Assembly: GCA_934120645.1 (NCBI GenBank)
Contig: CAKOUO010000008.1
Location: forward strand, 1-64,000
Direction: 5' to 3'
Length of the DNA stretch: 64,000 bases
Source of the DNA: an uncultured Clostridia bacterium
GTDB taxonomy: Bacteria > Bacillota > Clostridia > TANB77 > CAG-508
Under the pieces are notes generated by a model. It ran no database searches and had not been told where the DNA came from. It worked only from the letters and a program-made list of their open reading frames with translations. A program made the position numbers and the translations under genes. Positions 32,037-40,929 of this stretch are shown in pieces. How positions within the stretch are numbered: the first letter of the stretch is position 1; every line of letters starts with the position of its first letter.

Positions 32037-32828
32037 TTACTTTCTAAAAAAACTTTTTATTTTTGCCCAGAATCCTTTTTCTCTTCCTGGTATTGTTACT
32101 TCTATTTTTTCTCCTAATACTCTTTTTGCTATTTCCATATATGCTTTTCCTGATGGTGCTTTTTTATTTTGAATTACTGGTTCACCTTTGTTTGTTTGTG
32201 TTATTATGTATTCATCATCTGGTACAACACCAATTAAGTCTATTGATAATAAATCTACTATATCATCAACATCCATCATTTCGCCTCTTCTAACCATATT
32301 AGGTCTTATTCTATTAATTACTAATTCTGGATTTTTTATTTCTGATGATTCTAATAATCCTATTATTCTGTCAGCATCTCTTATTGATGAAATTTCAGCT
32401 GTTGTTACTACTATTGCTCTATCTGCTCCTGCAATTGCATTTTTAAATCCTTGCTCTATTCCTGCTGGACAGTCTATTAATATATAGTCAAATTCTTCTT
32501 TTAGTTTTCCAGTTAGTTCTCTCATTTGTTCTTCATTTACAGCGCTTTTATCTCTTGTTTGGGCAGCTGGTAGTAGGTATAATTCTTTAAATCTTTTATC
32601 TTTTATTAGTGCTTGTCTTAATTTACATTTTTCTTCAACAACATCTACAATGTCATATACTATTCTATTTTCTAGACCCATTACTACATCTAAGTTTCTT
32701 AGGCCTATATCTGTATCTATTAAGCATACTTTTTTTCCTTCTACGGCTAAGCTTGACCCTAGGTTTGCTGTTGTTGTTGTTTTTCCTACTCCACCTTTTC
32801 CTGATGTGATTACTATTACTTCTCCCAT
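32037..32828 (-). CDS. minD: MinD, septum-site ATPase
   Basis: Deviant Walker A ATPase that oscillates on the membrane with MinE. About 263 residues, with GKGGVGKTTTTAN at the N-terminus, IDTDIGLRNLDVVMGLENR, the DCPAGIE switch and a C-terminal amphipathic membrane-targeting helix (KGFWAKIKSFFRK). TAAGGAGGAAAATT fixes the ATG at 32828; the frame is open further upstream but without a start signal. The promoter is at 32877. minC is not next to it. Confidence 0.97.
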   Translation of the reverse strand: MGEVIVITSGKGGVGKTTTTANLGSSLAVEGKKVCLIDTDIGLRNLDVVMGLENRIVYDIVDVVEEKCKLRQALIKDKRFKELYLLPAAQTRDKSAVNEEQMRELTGKLKEEFDYILIDCPAGIEQGFKNAIAGADRAIVVTTAEISSIRDADRIIGLLESSEIKNPELVINRIRPNMVRRGEMMDVDDIVDLLSIDLIGVVPDDEYIITQTNKGEPVIQNKKAPSGKAYMEIAKRVLGEKIEVTIPGREKGFWAKIKSFFRK

Positions 32829-32876
32829 AATTTTCCTCCTTAGGATTTTAAAAAACACTCTATTTTTATATGTAAT

Positions 32877-32905
32877 ATAATACAACGAAAAGGGCAAAAA
32901 GTCAA
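32877..32905 (-). promoter_or_regulatory. Promoter of the minD-minE-rodA-dusB operon
   Basis: Minus strand TTGACT (32900-32905), 17-nt spacer, TATTAT (32877-32882). Confidence 0.75.
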
Positions 32906-32924
32906 TGTGTTTGACATAAAAAAA

Positions 32925-32965
32925 GCAAAAAGAATAAATGCAAATTGCTTTTATTCTTTTTGTTT
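32925..32965 (-). terminator. Terminator after the pilin-like gene
   Basis: Stem AAAAAGAATAAA(A)GC / GC(A)TTTATTCTTTTT followed by GCTTTTTTTATG on the minus strand. Confidence 0.85.
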
Positions 32966-34669
32966 TTAGATTAAATATAATACTGTTCTAAATGTAATTC
33001 CTTTCTTAGCTGTTCCAGTATGACATTGCCTATATGACATTGATTGTGTTTTATTATCAAAAATTCCTCCTCTTACTATAGCTTTTCCTAATGTATTTGG
33101 GGCATCTGAATTTTCTGCTACATATTCATAAAAATTACCTTCTAAATCATATATATTTGCTACTTTGTCTGCTTCATTGTTTCCAGTTTTCTCTATATTT
33201 CCGGTATGCCTATTATATTCATTGTCTGTAAATACTGCTGTTTCAACATCAACTGTTTGTTGTTTTCCATCTGATTTTCCATTTATAAATTTCATTACCA
33301 TATCCCATTGAATTCCTGAACATAATGCACTTTTTACATTATCATTATTATACATTTTTTTTGAAACTTGTTTTGCACTTTCTTGTGATATCCAATTATA
33401 TACTACTGTATTTTTTTTACTTACTGGTGTTACTTCTGTTGTTAATGCACTAGTTTTCTCATTTACTGTTTTTAAATTTTCTTGTCCTGATTCATATCTT
33501 GCTATATAAAATCCGCCATATTTTTTTACTTGTTCTTTTTCAGCAGTTTCATTATTATCACTAGTTTCATTTGTAGGGGCTATACCTTCTGGTAAATATC
33601 CTGTAATTGTATATGCAGTTGAGGAAATTTCTTCTTTATTATAAGATATGTTTCTTTCATAGTTTGTATTTATAGGTATCCATATAAATTCATTTCCTGT
33701 ACTATTTCCATTTTCATCAATATTATCTGTTATAAGTAATCCATTTTTTACATCATTAGTTCCTTTTGATAGACTCACTCTAAATCCTGCTGGTATATAA
33801 GCTTCTTCTCCATTTGAATCTATATATTTTGTATTTTTGCTATAAACTTCTGACCACTTATTTTCTTTAACTTCTAAATATATTACATCTATATCACTTG
33901 TTTTGTTTTTATTTTTAAAATAGCCTTTATAAATATTTACACTTTGTAAAAATTTATCTTTATTTTGGTCACTTGATAATTTAACTGAATCTGGTATCTT
34001 ATTTATTTCTGCTATTTGTTTTTGCCATACATATTGTGTTGTGCTAGAATCATTTATCTCTTCATCTTTATTTTGTGAAATTACTATACTTTCATTTCCG
34101 CTGTTGTCTTTTGTTTTTCCTATATAATAATAGCCATCTGGAATTAAAATTCCATCAATATATTTTAAATCAACAGTTGTTTCGTCCGCTGTTGTGTAAT
34201 CTGTATAATATATACTAATTACTCCATTCTTTTTTATATTTACACCTTTTACATAGAAAATATTATGACTGTTTTTATTTATAATATATATATCTGTATA
34301 ATTATCTGCATTTTCCGGATTTTTCTTTATATCTTCATATTCTTTTCCATAGTTTAATGTTATTCCTTTCATTGCTTCTAGGTCAATTACATAGAAATCT
34401 CCTATATCATTTTTACTACTTAATACATTTGATAAAGAACTTATATTAGTATATTTAACTTTTGCTGGTATTTCTCCATATTCATTGTAGTATTCTGATA
34501 CTTTATCTCTTAATATTTCTATATCATTATACAAATTCTCTAATTTCCTTATATATACATTATCTTGAGCATTATATACTAACATAGATGTTAATATTAT
34601 TAATATAATAATTGTTATAACTAGTGCTATCATAGATATACCTTTTTCTTGCACTAAACTATTTTTCAT
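32966..34669 (-). CDS. Pilin-like secreted protein with a C-terminal FGE/SUMF1-fold domain
   Basis: 567 residues. The N-terminus is a prepilin-type signal, LVQEKG followed by ISMIALVITIIILIILTSML; it lacks the Glu5 of classical type IV pilins. A short helix leads to beta-rich regions (about 50-320). The last 240 residues show formylglycine-generating-enzyme-like motifs: EFIWIPI, YGGFYIARYESGQ, ALCSGIQWDMVMKFI, NIYDLEGNFYEYV, RGGIFDN, MSYRQC and a final ITFRTVLYLI. The paired catalytic cysteines of true FGE are not evident, so the fold is probably used for binding. It lies between spoIVFB-like and minD genes, with its own terminator. GGAGAACTC precedes the ATG. Confidence 0.75.
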   Translation of the reverse strand: MKNSLVQEKGISMIALVITIIILIILTSMLVYNAQDNVYIRKLENLYNDIEILRDKVSEYYNEYGEIPAKVKYTNISSLSNVLSSKNDIGDFYVIDLEAMKGITLNYGKEYEDIKKNPENADNYTDIYIINKNSHNIFYVKGVNIKKNGVISIYYTDYTTADETTVDLKYIDGILIPDGYYYIGKTKDNSGNESIVISQNKDEEINDSSTTQYVWQKQIAEINKIPDSVKLSSDQNKDKFLQSVNIYKGYFKNKNKTSDIDVIYLEVKENKWSEVYSKNTKYIDSNGEEAYIPAGFRVSLSKGTNDVKNGLLITDNIDENGNSTGNEFIWIPINTNYERNISYNKEEISSTAYTITGYLPEGIAPTNETSDNNETAEKEQVKKYGGFYIARYESGQENLKTVNEKTSALTTEVTPVSKKNTVVYNWISQESAKQVSKKMYNNDNVKSALCSGIQWDMVMKFINGKSDGKQQTVDVETAVFTDNEYNRHTGNIEKTGNNEADKVANIYDLEGNFYEYVAENSDAPNTLGKAIVRGGIFDNKTQSMSYRQCHTGTAKKGITFRTVLYLI

Positions 34670-34735
34670 CTTTTGAGTTCTCCTTCCACTTTTTCTACTA
34701 TTAGTTTACTATTTATTATTTTTATTTTCAAGTAT

Positions 34736-35389
34736 TTATGTATTTATTTCTTCTATTTTATTATATAATTCTTTCCTTTTTAATAATTTTATATTCTCTT
34801 TTATTACTAAATACCATAAGTATAAGATTATAAGAAAAAGTGCTATATTTTTTATATACAATATTAAGATACTAGAAATTGCTGTAATAATAATTGTAGA
34901 TATTATTGATATATCATTTGTATATTCCTCTGATTTTCTTTTTCCAAAAATTATGTATAATATTCCTTTTACAATTCTACCTCCATCTAAAGGAAATATT
35001 GGTAATAAATTAAATACCATCAACAATGTGTTTGTATATATTATTATTAATCCATTTATTATATCTAAATTTAAATTCATTGCTATTATTATAATTATAA
35101 GATTTGTTAATGGCCCAGCTAGTGCAACCATTATTTTTTTTATCTCCAATAAATTGCCATTTTTTATTCTTTTATTATAATCTTTTGTATTTATTTTAAA
35201 AGATATTGTTATTCCAAATGGCATTATTTCTAATTTTTCTGGTTTCATTTTTAGTAGTAATCCTGCAATTAAATGTCCTAATTCATGTATAAATGCAAAT
35301 ATCATTATCATTGAATATATTTTTATCTGTTTTGTAAAATAAAAAAGTATTAAAAATAAAAATATTTTTAGGTCTATTCTAAATCTCAT
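34736..35389 (-). CDS. spoIVFB: Site-2 protease, SpoIVFB-like (M50)
   Basis: 217 residues, polytopic. Zn motif FIHELGHL (His35, Glu36, His39) in the second helix and NLLPIFPLDGGR (about 128-139) supplying the third ligand. In Bacillus SpoIVFB cleaves pro-sigma-K in the mother cell. The size, the lack of a PDZ domain and the upstream M23 gene fit SpoIVFB rather than RseP. AAGGAAAAAAT before the ATG; 52 bp from the SpoIVFA-like gene. Confidence 0.88.
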   Translation of the reverse strand: MRFRIDLKIFLFLILFYFTKQIKIYSMIMIFAFIHELGHLIAGLLLKMKPEKLEIMPFGITISFKINTKDYNKRIKNGNLLEIKKIMVALAGPLTNLIIIIIAMNLNLDIINGLIIIYTNTLLMVFNLLPIFPLDGGRIVKGILYIIFGKRKSEEYTNDISIISTIIITAISSILILYIKNIALFLIILYLWYLVIKENIKLLKRKELYNKIEEINT

Positions 35390-35441
35390 ATTTTTTCCTT
35401 ATTTTTTTATTTAGGTTTTTTTGGTTTTACCTATAAACCCT

Positions 35442-36338
35442 TTATAATTCTAATATTTTTTCTGGATTTATGGTTCTTTCAGATATTCTAATTTCAAAGT
35501 GTAAATGTGGTCCTGTTGAATTTCCTGTAGACCCAACTTCTGCAATTTCTTGTCCTTGTTCTATCTTGTCCCCTTGTTTTACATACAAGCTATTACAATG
35601 AGCATATATAATACTTACTTCTCCTATCTGAATTTTTAAATGTTTTCCATAATCTCCCTCTTCTGAAGCTAGTACAACTTCTCCACTTGTTGCTGATTTT
35701 ATTTTTGTTCCCATATTTGCAGCAATGTCTACTCCTGTATGATTTTTAGGTACTGTAATTGTTGTTGGCTCTCTTTGCCCATATCTTGAGCTTATAGTTC
35801 CTTCTATTGGTTTTATAAATGTTGTAGTTGCTTTTATATTTGCTATATCCTGTTCTTCTTGAGTCAATTGTGATGTTTGCTCCTGAGTTGCCTCTTGTTT
35901 CTCTTCTTTATTTTCAGAATTTGTGTTATTATCTACAGCTTGATTTTCTGTTGTATTTTTGTTTTCTTCTAGTATATTATTTTCATCTGCTCCTCCTATT
36001 GCACCATCATTATTATTTTTATTTTTTAAGTTTACAATTGTTTGTTTTACATTTTCATATATTTGTTGAAAATTTGTATCATATGATAATATCTCATTTG
36101 CTTTATTTATAAAATTTTCTGAAAATATATAATTACTATTTTGAATTACATATATTGCAAAATATATAATTAAGCTAATAATAACTTGTATTATCATTTT
36201 TTTTAATAACTTTATATCTTTTTTTGAGCTATCATTTAAATTAACTGTTGTTGTCTTTCTAATATTTCCTTCTTGCCTTCTTGCATATATTTCTTCTGCC
36301 CTTCTTATTTTCTCTTCAACTGACATTGTCCTTTCCAT
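35442..36338 (-). CDS. spoIVFA: SpoIVFA-like membrane protein with an M23 peptidase domain
   Basis: 298 residues: a cytoplasmic N-terminus, a membrane segment about 47-67, a long Asn/Glu/Gln-rich linker (about 105-170) and a LytM/M23 domain (about 175-298). The metal ligands are intact: HTGVD (His about 200), YAHC and PHLHFEIR (about 278). SpoIVFA of Bacillus holds SpoIVFB inactive and is itself anchored by an M23-like domain. The gene order here (M23 then M50 then min genes) mirrors that locus. AGAGGTGAAATA precedes the ATG. It could alternatively be an active endopeptidase of the forespore envelope. Confidence 0.8.
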   Translation of the reverse strand: MERTMSVEEKIRRAEEIYARRQEGNIRKTTTVNLNDSSKKDIKLLKKMIIQVIISLIIYFAIYVIQNSNYIFSENFINKANEILSYDTNFQQIYENVKQTIVNLKNKNNNDGAIGGADENNILEENKNTTENQAVDNNTNSENKEEKQEATQEQTSQLTQEEQDIANIKATTTFIKPIEGTISSRYGQREPTTITVPKNHTGVDIAANMGTKIKSATSGEVVLASEEGDYGKHLKIQIGEVSIIYAHCNSLYVKQGDKIEQGQEIAEVGSTGNSTGPHLHFEIRISERTINPEKILEL

Positions 36339-36402
36339 TATTTCACCTCTTCCTTAGTTTCTTTATAATCTATATGATATATTTTTTATTTTTATACCTA
36401 AT

Positions 36403-36432
36403 AAAAAAGCTATCAATATTGATAGCTTTTTT
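36403..36432 (-). terminator. Terminator after the tail-anchored protein gene
   Basis: Perfect 15-bp palindrome AAAAAAGCTATCAAT / ATTGATAGCTTTTTT. Confidence 0.9.
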
Positions 36433-36438
36433 AGTCTT

Positions 36439-36783
36439 TTATAATGTTATTAATAATACTGTTTGTATTAAACATACAATTGTTGTAATTAATGCATATT
36501 TTTTTAATTTTTTATATCTTTGTTTTATGCGTTTATTTAATATATCCTTTTCTTCTTTATTTTCTATTTTTGATACATAATTATTTACTAACATTTCAGC
36601 TTCTTTTAAAATATAATCCTTATCTTTAGTATTTTTTTCTTTCTCTATTATATTTTTACTTTGATCAATTTTTTCTACTTTTCTTATTTTCTTACTTGCT
36701 TTTAATATTATAATTGCTTCATCAACTATATTTGATGGTAAATTTTTTAACACTACCATATTTTTTAAATTACTAGATTCCAT
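36439..36783 (-). CDS. Tail-anchored small protein of unknown function
   Basis: 114 residues. The N-terminal block LKNMVVLKNLPSNIVDEAII looks conserved-domain-like; then come a lysine-rich helical middle (about 35-90, possible coiled coil) and one C-terminal membrane helix (YALITTIVCLIQTVLLITL), so the protein should face the cytoplasm. AGGAGGTACAA is a strong ribosome site. It sits alone between terminators, next to sporulation and envelope genes. I do not recognise it; a membrane-tethering or scaffold role is only a guess. Confidence 0.7.
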   Translation of the reverse strand: MESSNLKNMVVLKNLPSNIVDEAIIILKASKKIRKVEKIDQSKNIIEKEKNTKDKDYILKEAEMLVNNYVSKIENKEEKDILNKRIKQRYKKLKKYALITTIVCLIQTVLLITL

Positions 36784-36842
36784 TTGTACCTCCTACATTT
36801 ATGTATTTATTATATTTTTTCCATATTTTTGTAGGTTATACA

Positions 36843-36880
36843 AAAAAGGCAAAGAAACCTTTAAAACATTTCTTTGTCTT
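36843..36880 (-). terminator. Terminator overlapping the end of the TVP38-like gene
   Basis: Minus-strand stem AAAGACAAAGAAA / TTTCTTTGCCTTT, then TTTTG. It covers the last six codons of the gene. Confidence 0.8.
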
Positions 36881-37595
36881 TTATTGATTTTATAACATCT
36901 CCTGTTACTTTGTTTTTATCAAATTTATTTACTATCCAAATTATAATAAATGTTATAATAAATGTTACCACATATGCCAATACACACGTTTCCCATTTTC
37001 CTTGTAATATATTATCTCCAGCAATTGTTGATGAAATTACTGATGGAAATCTTAGCAATGTTGCTATTGCTAAAAATCTTAATGGTTTCATTGGTAATAA
37101 ACCTCCTAAATATACCAATAAATCTTTTGGTGTTCCTGGTATTAAAAATAGAATTATCATTACCATTTCTATCTTTTTCTCGTCTTTAAATAATTTACTA
37201 TTTTCAATTTTATCTACTTGTTCTTTTGATACAAATTGATATATGAATTTTTTTCCATATTTTTTTACAAGGAAATATATAATACTAGTAGTTATAAATA
37301 TTGATGCCATTATAAATATTGTGCCCCATATTGTTCCATAACATAATCCAGCTAATATTTCTATTGGTTCTCCTGGCAATATTGCCAAAAATATTTGTGC
37401 AACTTCTAATCCAAATAACATAAAAAATCCGGATACTTTAGAATTATTTATTTTTTCTTTAAATGCCATTTGCCCCTCTGAAGTATTTAATTGTTTTAAA
37501 ATTGGAAACAAATATGCTGTTGCTGCTACTATAATTGCTATTGTTATAATTAATATTATAAATTTAAATACTTTTGTTTTTTTACTTTTATTCAT
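36861..37595 (-). CDS. TVP38/TMEM64 (VTT/DedA-superfamily) membrane protein
   Basis: About 244 residues with some six membrane helices. The VTT-domain signature is visible: FLAILPGEPIEILAGLCYG and, further on, IPGTPKDLLVYLGGLLPM with the proline-glycine re-entrant loop. Members are implicated in lipid flipping or scrambling. The start at 37595 has GGAGAAGAAA; an ATG at 37607 carries no site. Stand-alone gene. Confidence 0.9.
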   Translation of the reverse strand: MNKSKKTKVFKFIILIITIAIIVAATAYLFPILKQLNTSEGQMAFKEKINNSKVSGFFMLFGLEVAQIFLAILPGEPIEILAGLCYGTIWGTIFIMASIFITTSIIYFLVKKYGKKFIYQFVSKEQVDKIENSKLFKDEKKIEMVMIILFLIPGTPKDLLVYLGGLLPMKPLRFLAIATLLRFPSVISSTIAGDNILQGKWETCVLAYVVTFIITFIIIWIVNKFDKNKVTGDVIKSIKDKEMF

Positions 37596-37641
37596 TTTCT
37601 TCTCCATTTTTTGGTATATTATATCACAAATTTGTTTTATT

Positions 37642-38181
37642 TTAAACTATTTTTATTTTACATTCCGATTTTAAAAATTTTATTATTTGAATAATTGCTT
37701 CTTTTTTTATAGCAATACATCCCTGTGTGTAATTTTTATCTCCAATACAATGTAAAAAAATTGCACTTCCTTTTCCTTTCTTTCCTTCCTCATTATATTT
37801 TATTTCTATTACATATTGATATTCTTTTTGATATTTTACTAAATGTTCTGCACTTTTCCAATCTTTTTCTACTTCCTTTATATCTACCATTTTATTGTAA
37901 TATTTTGAATTACTATCATCTACCCAATAATAACTTTCATCTATTTCTATATATTCTAAATTTGTTCCTGGATTTGGTTTTATTCCGAATATTATCCCTA
38001 AATCATATGTTCCTTTAGGTGTTTTTCCATCTCCTTCTTTTTTGTTCATTGTTGCTCCGTTTTTTCCAATTATAATTTCTGTTTTTAAAATTTCTTTGTA
38101 TTTATTTGTTTGCTCATCTAATTCTCTTAAAATTAGTTTTTTATCTTTAGTATTTACAAATATTTGTTGTTTTTCATTCAT
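37642..38181 (-). CDS. L,D-transpeptidase-fold (YkuD) protein without signal peptide
   Basis: 179 residues, one YkuD domain. The early strand IIIGKNGATMNKKEGDGKTP and PKGTYDLG are typical; the catalytic motif is SAIFLHCIG...TQGCIAI with His near 142 and Cys near 154. There is no signal peptide or membrane helix, so it may act inside the cell (for example spore cortex precursor stage) or be exported otherwise. It is closer to the short YkuD/YafK type. GGAGAGTAAAA precedes the ATG. Confidence 0.85.
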   Translation of the reverse strand: MNEKQQIFVNTKDKKLILRELDEQTNKYKEILKTEIIIGKNGATMNKKEGDGKTPKGTYDLGIIFGIKPNPGTNLEYIEIDESYYWVDDSNSKYYNKMVDIKEVEKDWKSAEHLVKYQKEYQYVIEIKYNEEGKKGKGSAIFLHCIGDKNYTQGCIAIKKEAIIQIIKFLKSECKIKIV

Positions 38182-38260
38182 TTTTACTCTCCATTCTCTT
38201 TATATTATTTATTACTTTTGATTTCTTTTAGAACTTTTATATTTACCAAATTAAAAAATA

Positions 38261-38282
38261 GGAAACTCTGTAATAAGTTTCC
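38261..38282 (-). terminator. Second hairpin downstream of the tRNA genes
   Basis: Stem GGAAACT / AGTTTCC with TATTTTTTAA after it on the minus strand. It is likely a backup terminator for the tRNA unit. The rest of 38182-38383 shows nothing recognisable. Confidence 0.65.
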
Positions 38283-38383
38283 CATCTAATGGCTTATGAC
38301 ATTCTTATTTGGTTTTAACTAGTAAAATTTTACAAATGGCTTTACTATATTTTTTTATTTTTAGAATAACAGCAAATAAAAAT

Positions 38384-38415
38384 CGAGAAAGCATTGATAT
38401 TTCAATATTTTCTCG
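38384..38415 (-). terminator. Terminator of the tRNA operon
   Basis: Stem CGAGAAAATATTG / CAATGCTTTCTCG (one mismatch) followed by ATTTTTATTT on the minus strand, 9 bp past tRNA-Cys. Confidence 0.85.
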
Positions 38416-38424
38416 GTTTATTTT

Positions 38425-38498
38425 TGGAGGCGCCTATCGGAGTCGGACCGATCATCAGAGTTTTGCAGACTCGTGCCTTACCGCTTGGCTAAGGCGCC
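38425..38498 (-). tRNA. tRNA-Cys (GCA)
   Basis: 74 nt including an encoded CCA. Acceptor GGCGCC pairs with the 3' GGCGCC side, the anticodon loop is CTGCAAA giving GCA, and the T-arm is GTCCGACTCCGAT. It lies 12 bp from tRNA-Gly and is co-transcribed with it. Confidence 0.97.
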
Positions 38499-38510
38499 AT
38501 TTTATATTTA

Positions 38511-38586
38511 TGGAGCGGGAAACGGGGCTCAAACCCGCGACCTCTGCCTTGGCAAGGCAGCGCTCTATCAACTGAGCTATTCCCGC
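38511..38586 (-). tRNA. tRNA-Gly (GCC)
   Basis: 76 nt including an encoded CCA. It starts GCGGGAATAGCTCAGT, has anticodon loop TTGCCAA in a CTGCC/GGCAG stem, and T-arm GGGTTTGAGCCC. First gene of the tRNA pair. Confidence 0.98.
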
Positions 38587-38622
38587 GTTTGCTTTATTAA
38601 ATTATATTCAAAAGCAATTAAT

Positions 38623-38651
38623 ATGATACCAAAAATCGTAATTATTGTCAA
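38623..38651 (-). promoter_or_regulatory. tRNA promoter
   Basis: Minus strand TTGACA (38646-38651), 17-nt spacer ending TTGG, TATCAT (38623-38628). Confidence 0.82.
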
Positions 38652-38675
38652 TAGTTTTTTCCTTTTTTAAGCAGT

Positions 38676-38720
38676 AAAAAACGAGGAATTAAAGGCTATG
38701 TCTAAAATTCCCCGTTTTTT
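38676..38720 (-). terminator. topA terminator
   Basis: 15-bp arms AAAAAACGGGGAATT / AATTCCTCGTTTTTT on the minus strand, 2 bp after the topA stop. Confidence 0.88.
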
Positions 38721-38721
38721 A

Positions 38722-40800
38722 TTATTTGTTTTTTGTTTTTTTAGTTGCTTTTTTTGTTGTCTTTTTGGTTGCCCTTTTTGTTGTTGTCTTTTTTATCTCT
38801 TCAGCTTCTTCTGGATTCCATTTTTCTCCTGGCTTTGGTTTATTCCAAGAAATATAATCACATGATTCTGGATTGTGTTCACAAATATAATAGTTTCTTC
38901 TTCTTTTTGTCTTTCTAACCTGTACTACTCCTCCACATTTTGGACAAGGTACATCTATTGTTTCAATAATTGGTTTTGTGTTTTTACATTCTGGATATCC
39001 AGGACATGCTAAAAATTTACCATATCTTCCATATTTATATACCATCATTCTACCGCATTTTTCACATGGTATGTCTGATACTTCATCAACTAATTCAACA
39101 TGTTCTAATTCTTTTTCGACTTTTTCTAATTCTTTTTCAAATGGTCCATAGAATTCTCTAATCATTTGTTTCCATTGTTCTTTTCCTTCTGCTATTTCAT
39201 CGAATTCATTTTCTATTTTGGCTGTAAATTCTACATTTATAACATCTGAAAAGTTTTCTGTAAGCAATTTATTTACTATTCTTCCAAGTTCTGTTGGTGC
39301 TAATTGTCTTTGTATTTTTTCAACATATCTTCTTTCTATAATTGTTGTTATGATTGGTGAATATGTACTTGGTCTTCCTATTCCTTTTTCTTCTAGAGTT
39401 TTTACAAGGCTTGCTTCTGTGTATCTTGCAGGTGGCTCTGTAAAACTTTGTTTTGGATTTATTTTTAATAGTTTTACTTCTTGTTTTTCTTGTAATTCTG
39501 GTAATATTCCTTCTTCTTGTTCTTCTTTTTCATCTGTTCCTTCAACATATAATGTCATAAATCCTTTAAATTTTAAATTCTGTCCATTTGCTTTAAAGTC
39601 GTAATCATTTGCTTTTATATTTACTGACATTGTATCATAAATAGCTGGTTTCATTTGGCTTGCCATGAATCTATTATAAATTAATTTATATAATTTATAT
39701 TGATCTTTTGTTAATTCGTCTTTTATTTTGTCTGGTTCAATATCTGAATATGTTGGTCTTATACCTTCATGAGCATCTTGAGCATCTTTACTTGTTTTAT
39801 AATATCTATTTTCATAGTAGTTTTCTCCATATGTTGAAACAATGTGTTCTTTTGCAGCAGCTCTTGCTTCTTCTGATATTCTTGTTGAGTCTGTTCTCAT
39901 ATAAGTAATTAAACCAATTGTTCCTTTTTCTGCTATTTTTACTCCTTCATATAGTCCTTGTGCTATTGACATTGTTTTCTTTAATGTAAATCCTAATTTT
40001 CTAGATGCCTCTTGTTGCATTGTACTTGTTGTAAAAGGTGGTGCTGGATTTCTTTTTTTCTCACCTTTTTTTACTTCTGAAACAATATATTTAGCTTTTT
40101 CTATACTTTTTAATATTTCATTTACTTCTTTTTCTGAATGTATTTCTTGTTTCTTACCATCTTTACCATAGAATTTTGCTTCAAATTCTTTTTTTGATTT
40201 TTCATCTTTTAAATTTGCATATATATTCCAATATTCTTCTGATATAAAGTTTTCTATTTCTTCTTCTCTATCAACTATTAGTTTAACTGCTACTGATTGT
40301 ACTCTTCCTGCTGATAATCCTCTTTTTACTTTTTTCCATAAAACTGGGCTTATTTTATACCCAACAATTCTATCTAATACTCTTCTTGCTTGTTGTGCAT
40401 CTACTGTATTTATATCTATATCTCTAGGCTCTTTTATTGCCTTTTGTACTGCTGTTTTTGTAATTTCATTAAATGTTACTCTTGTGATTTTATCTTTATC
40501 ATTTTCTAATATTTTTGATAAATGCCATGCTATTGCTTCTCCTTCACGGTCAGGGTCAGTTGCGAGATAAACTTTTTTTGCTTTTTTTGCATCTGCTTTT
40601 AAAGATTTTATTAAATCTCCTTTTCCTCTAATATTTATATATTCTGGCTCAAAATCATGTTCTATATCAACACCTAATTTAGATTTAGGTAAATCTCTTA
40701 TATGTCCCATTGAAGCTACAACTTTGGTGTTTCCTCCAAGAAATTTTTTTATTGTATTTGCCTTTGCAGGTGATTCTACTATTATTAATTTATCAGACAT
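38722..40800 (-). CDS. topA: DNA topoisomerase I
   Basis: Type IA enzyme relaxing negative supercoils; 692 residues. TOPRIM domain (LIIVESPAKANTIKKFL, ATDPDREGEAIAWHL), active-site Tyr in IGLITYMRTDSTR (about 300), and LEEKGIGRPSTYSPIITTI in the last catalytic block. Then come two C-terminal zinc ribbons (IPCEKCGRMM...CPGYPEC and VPCPKCGG...CEHNPESC) and a K/T-rich basic tail (TTTKRATKKTTKKATKKT). TAAGGAGGACTTT fixes the ATG. It has its own promoter and terminator. Confidence 0.98.
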   Translation of the reverse strand: MSDKLIIVESPAKANTIKKFLGGNTKVVASMGHIRDLPKSKLGVDIEHDFEPEYINIRGKGDLIKSLKADAKKAKKVYLATDPDREGEAIAWHLSKILENDKDKITRVTFNEITKTAVQKAIKEPRDIDINTVDAQQARRVLDRIVGYKISPVLWKKVKRGLSAGRVQSVAVKLIVDREEEIENFISEEYWNIYANLKDEKSKKEFEAKFYGKDGKKQEIHSEKEVNEILKSIEKAKYIVSEVKKGEKKRNPAPPFTTSTMQQEASRKLGFTLKKTMSIAQGLYEGVKIAEKGTIGLITYMRTDSTRISEEARAAAKEHIVSTYGENYYENRYYKTSKDAQDAHEGIRPTYSDIEPDKIKDELTKDQYKLYKLIYNRFMASQMKPAIYDTMSVNIKANDYDFKANGQNLKFKGFMTLYVEGTDEKEEQEEGILPELQEKQEVKLLKINPKQSFTEPPARYTEASLVKTLEEKGIGRPSTYSPIITTIIERRYVEKIQRQLAPTELGRIVNKLLTENFSDVINVEFTAKIENEFDEIAEGKEQWKQMIREFYGPFEKELEKVEKELEHVELVDEVSDIPCEKCGRMMVYKYGRYGKFLACPGYPECKNTKPIIETIDVPCPKCGGVVQVRKTKRRRNYYICEHNPESCDYISWNKPKPGEKWNPEEAEEIKKTTTKRATKKTTKKATKKTKNK

Positions 40801-40834
40801 AAAGTCCTCCTTATTTTTTTATTTTACTTTAAGT

Positions 40835-40863
40835 ATTCTAGAACACTTTTTAATAAATTGCAA
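40835..40863 (-). promoter_or_regulatory. topA promoter
   Basis: Minus strand TTGCAA (40858-40863), 17-nt spacer, TAGAAT (40835-40840). Confidence 0.65.
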
Positions 40864-40906
40864 GTTTTTTATATTATTTTAATTTTTTAATTAATCATAA
40901 CAAAAA

Positions 40907-40929
40907 AACAGATCTTAATTAAATCTGTT
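40907..40929 (-). terminator. Terminator overlapping the stop of the DUF6514-like gene
   Basis: Minus-strand stem AACAGAT / ATCTGTT followed by TTTTTG. The stop codon is in the loop. Confidence 0.8.

Noticed and set aside
32966..34669. Diversity-generating retroelement target
   Set aside because: The head fold would fit, but there is no reverse transcriptase, template repeat or Avd-type gene in the window.
38309..38670. Plus-strand frames of 65-88 codons across the tRNA genes
   Set aside because: They read through tRNA-Cys and tRNA-Gly in antisense.
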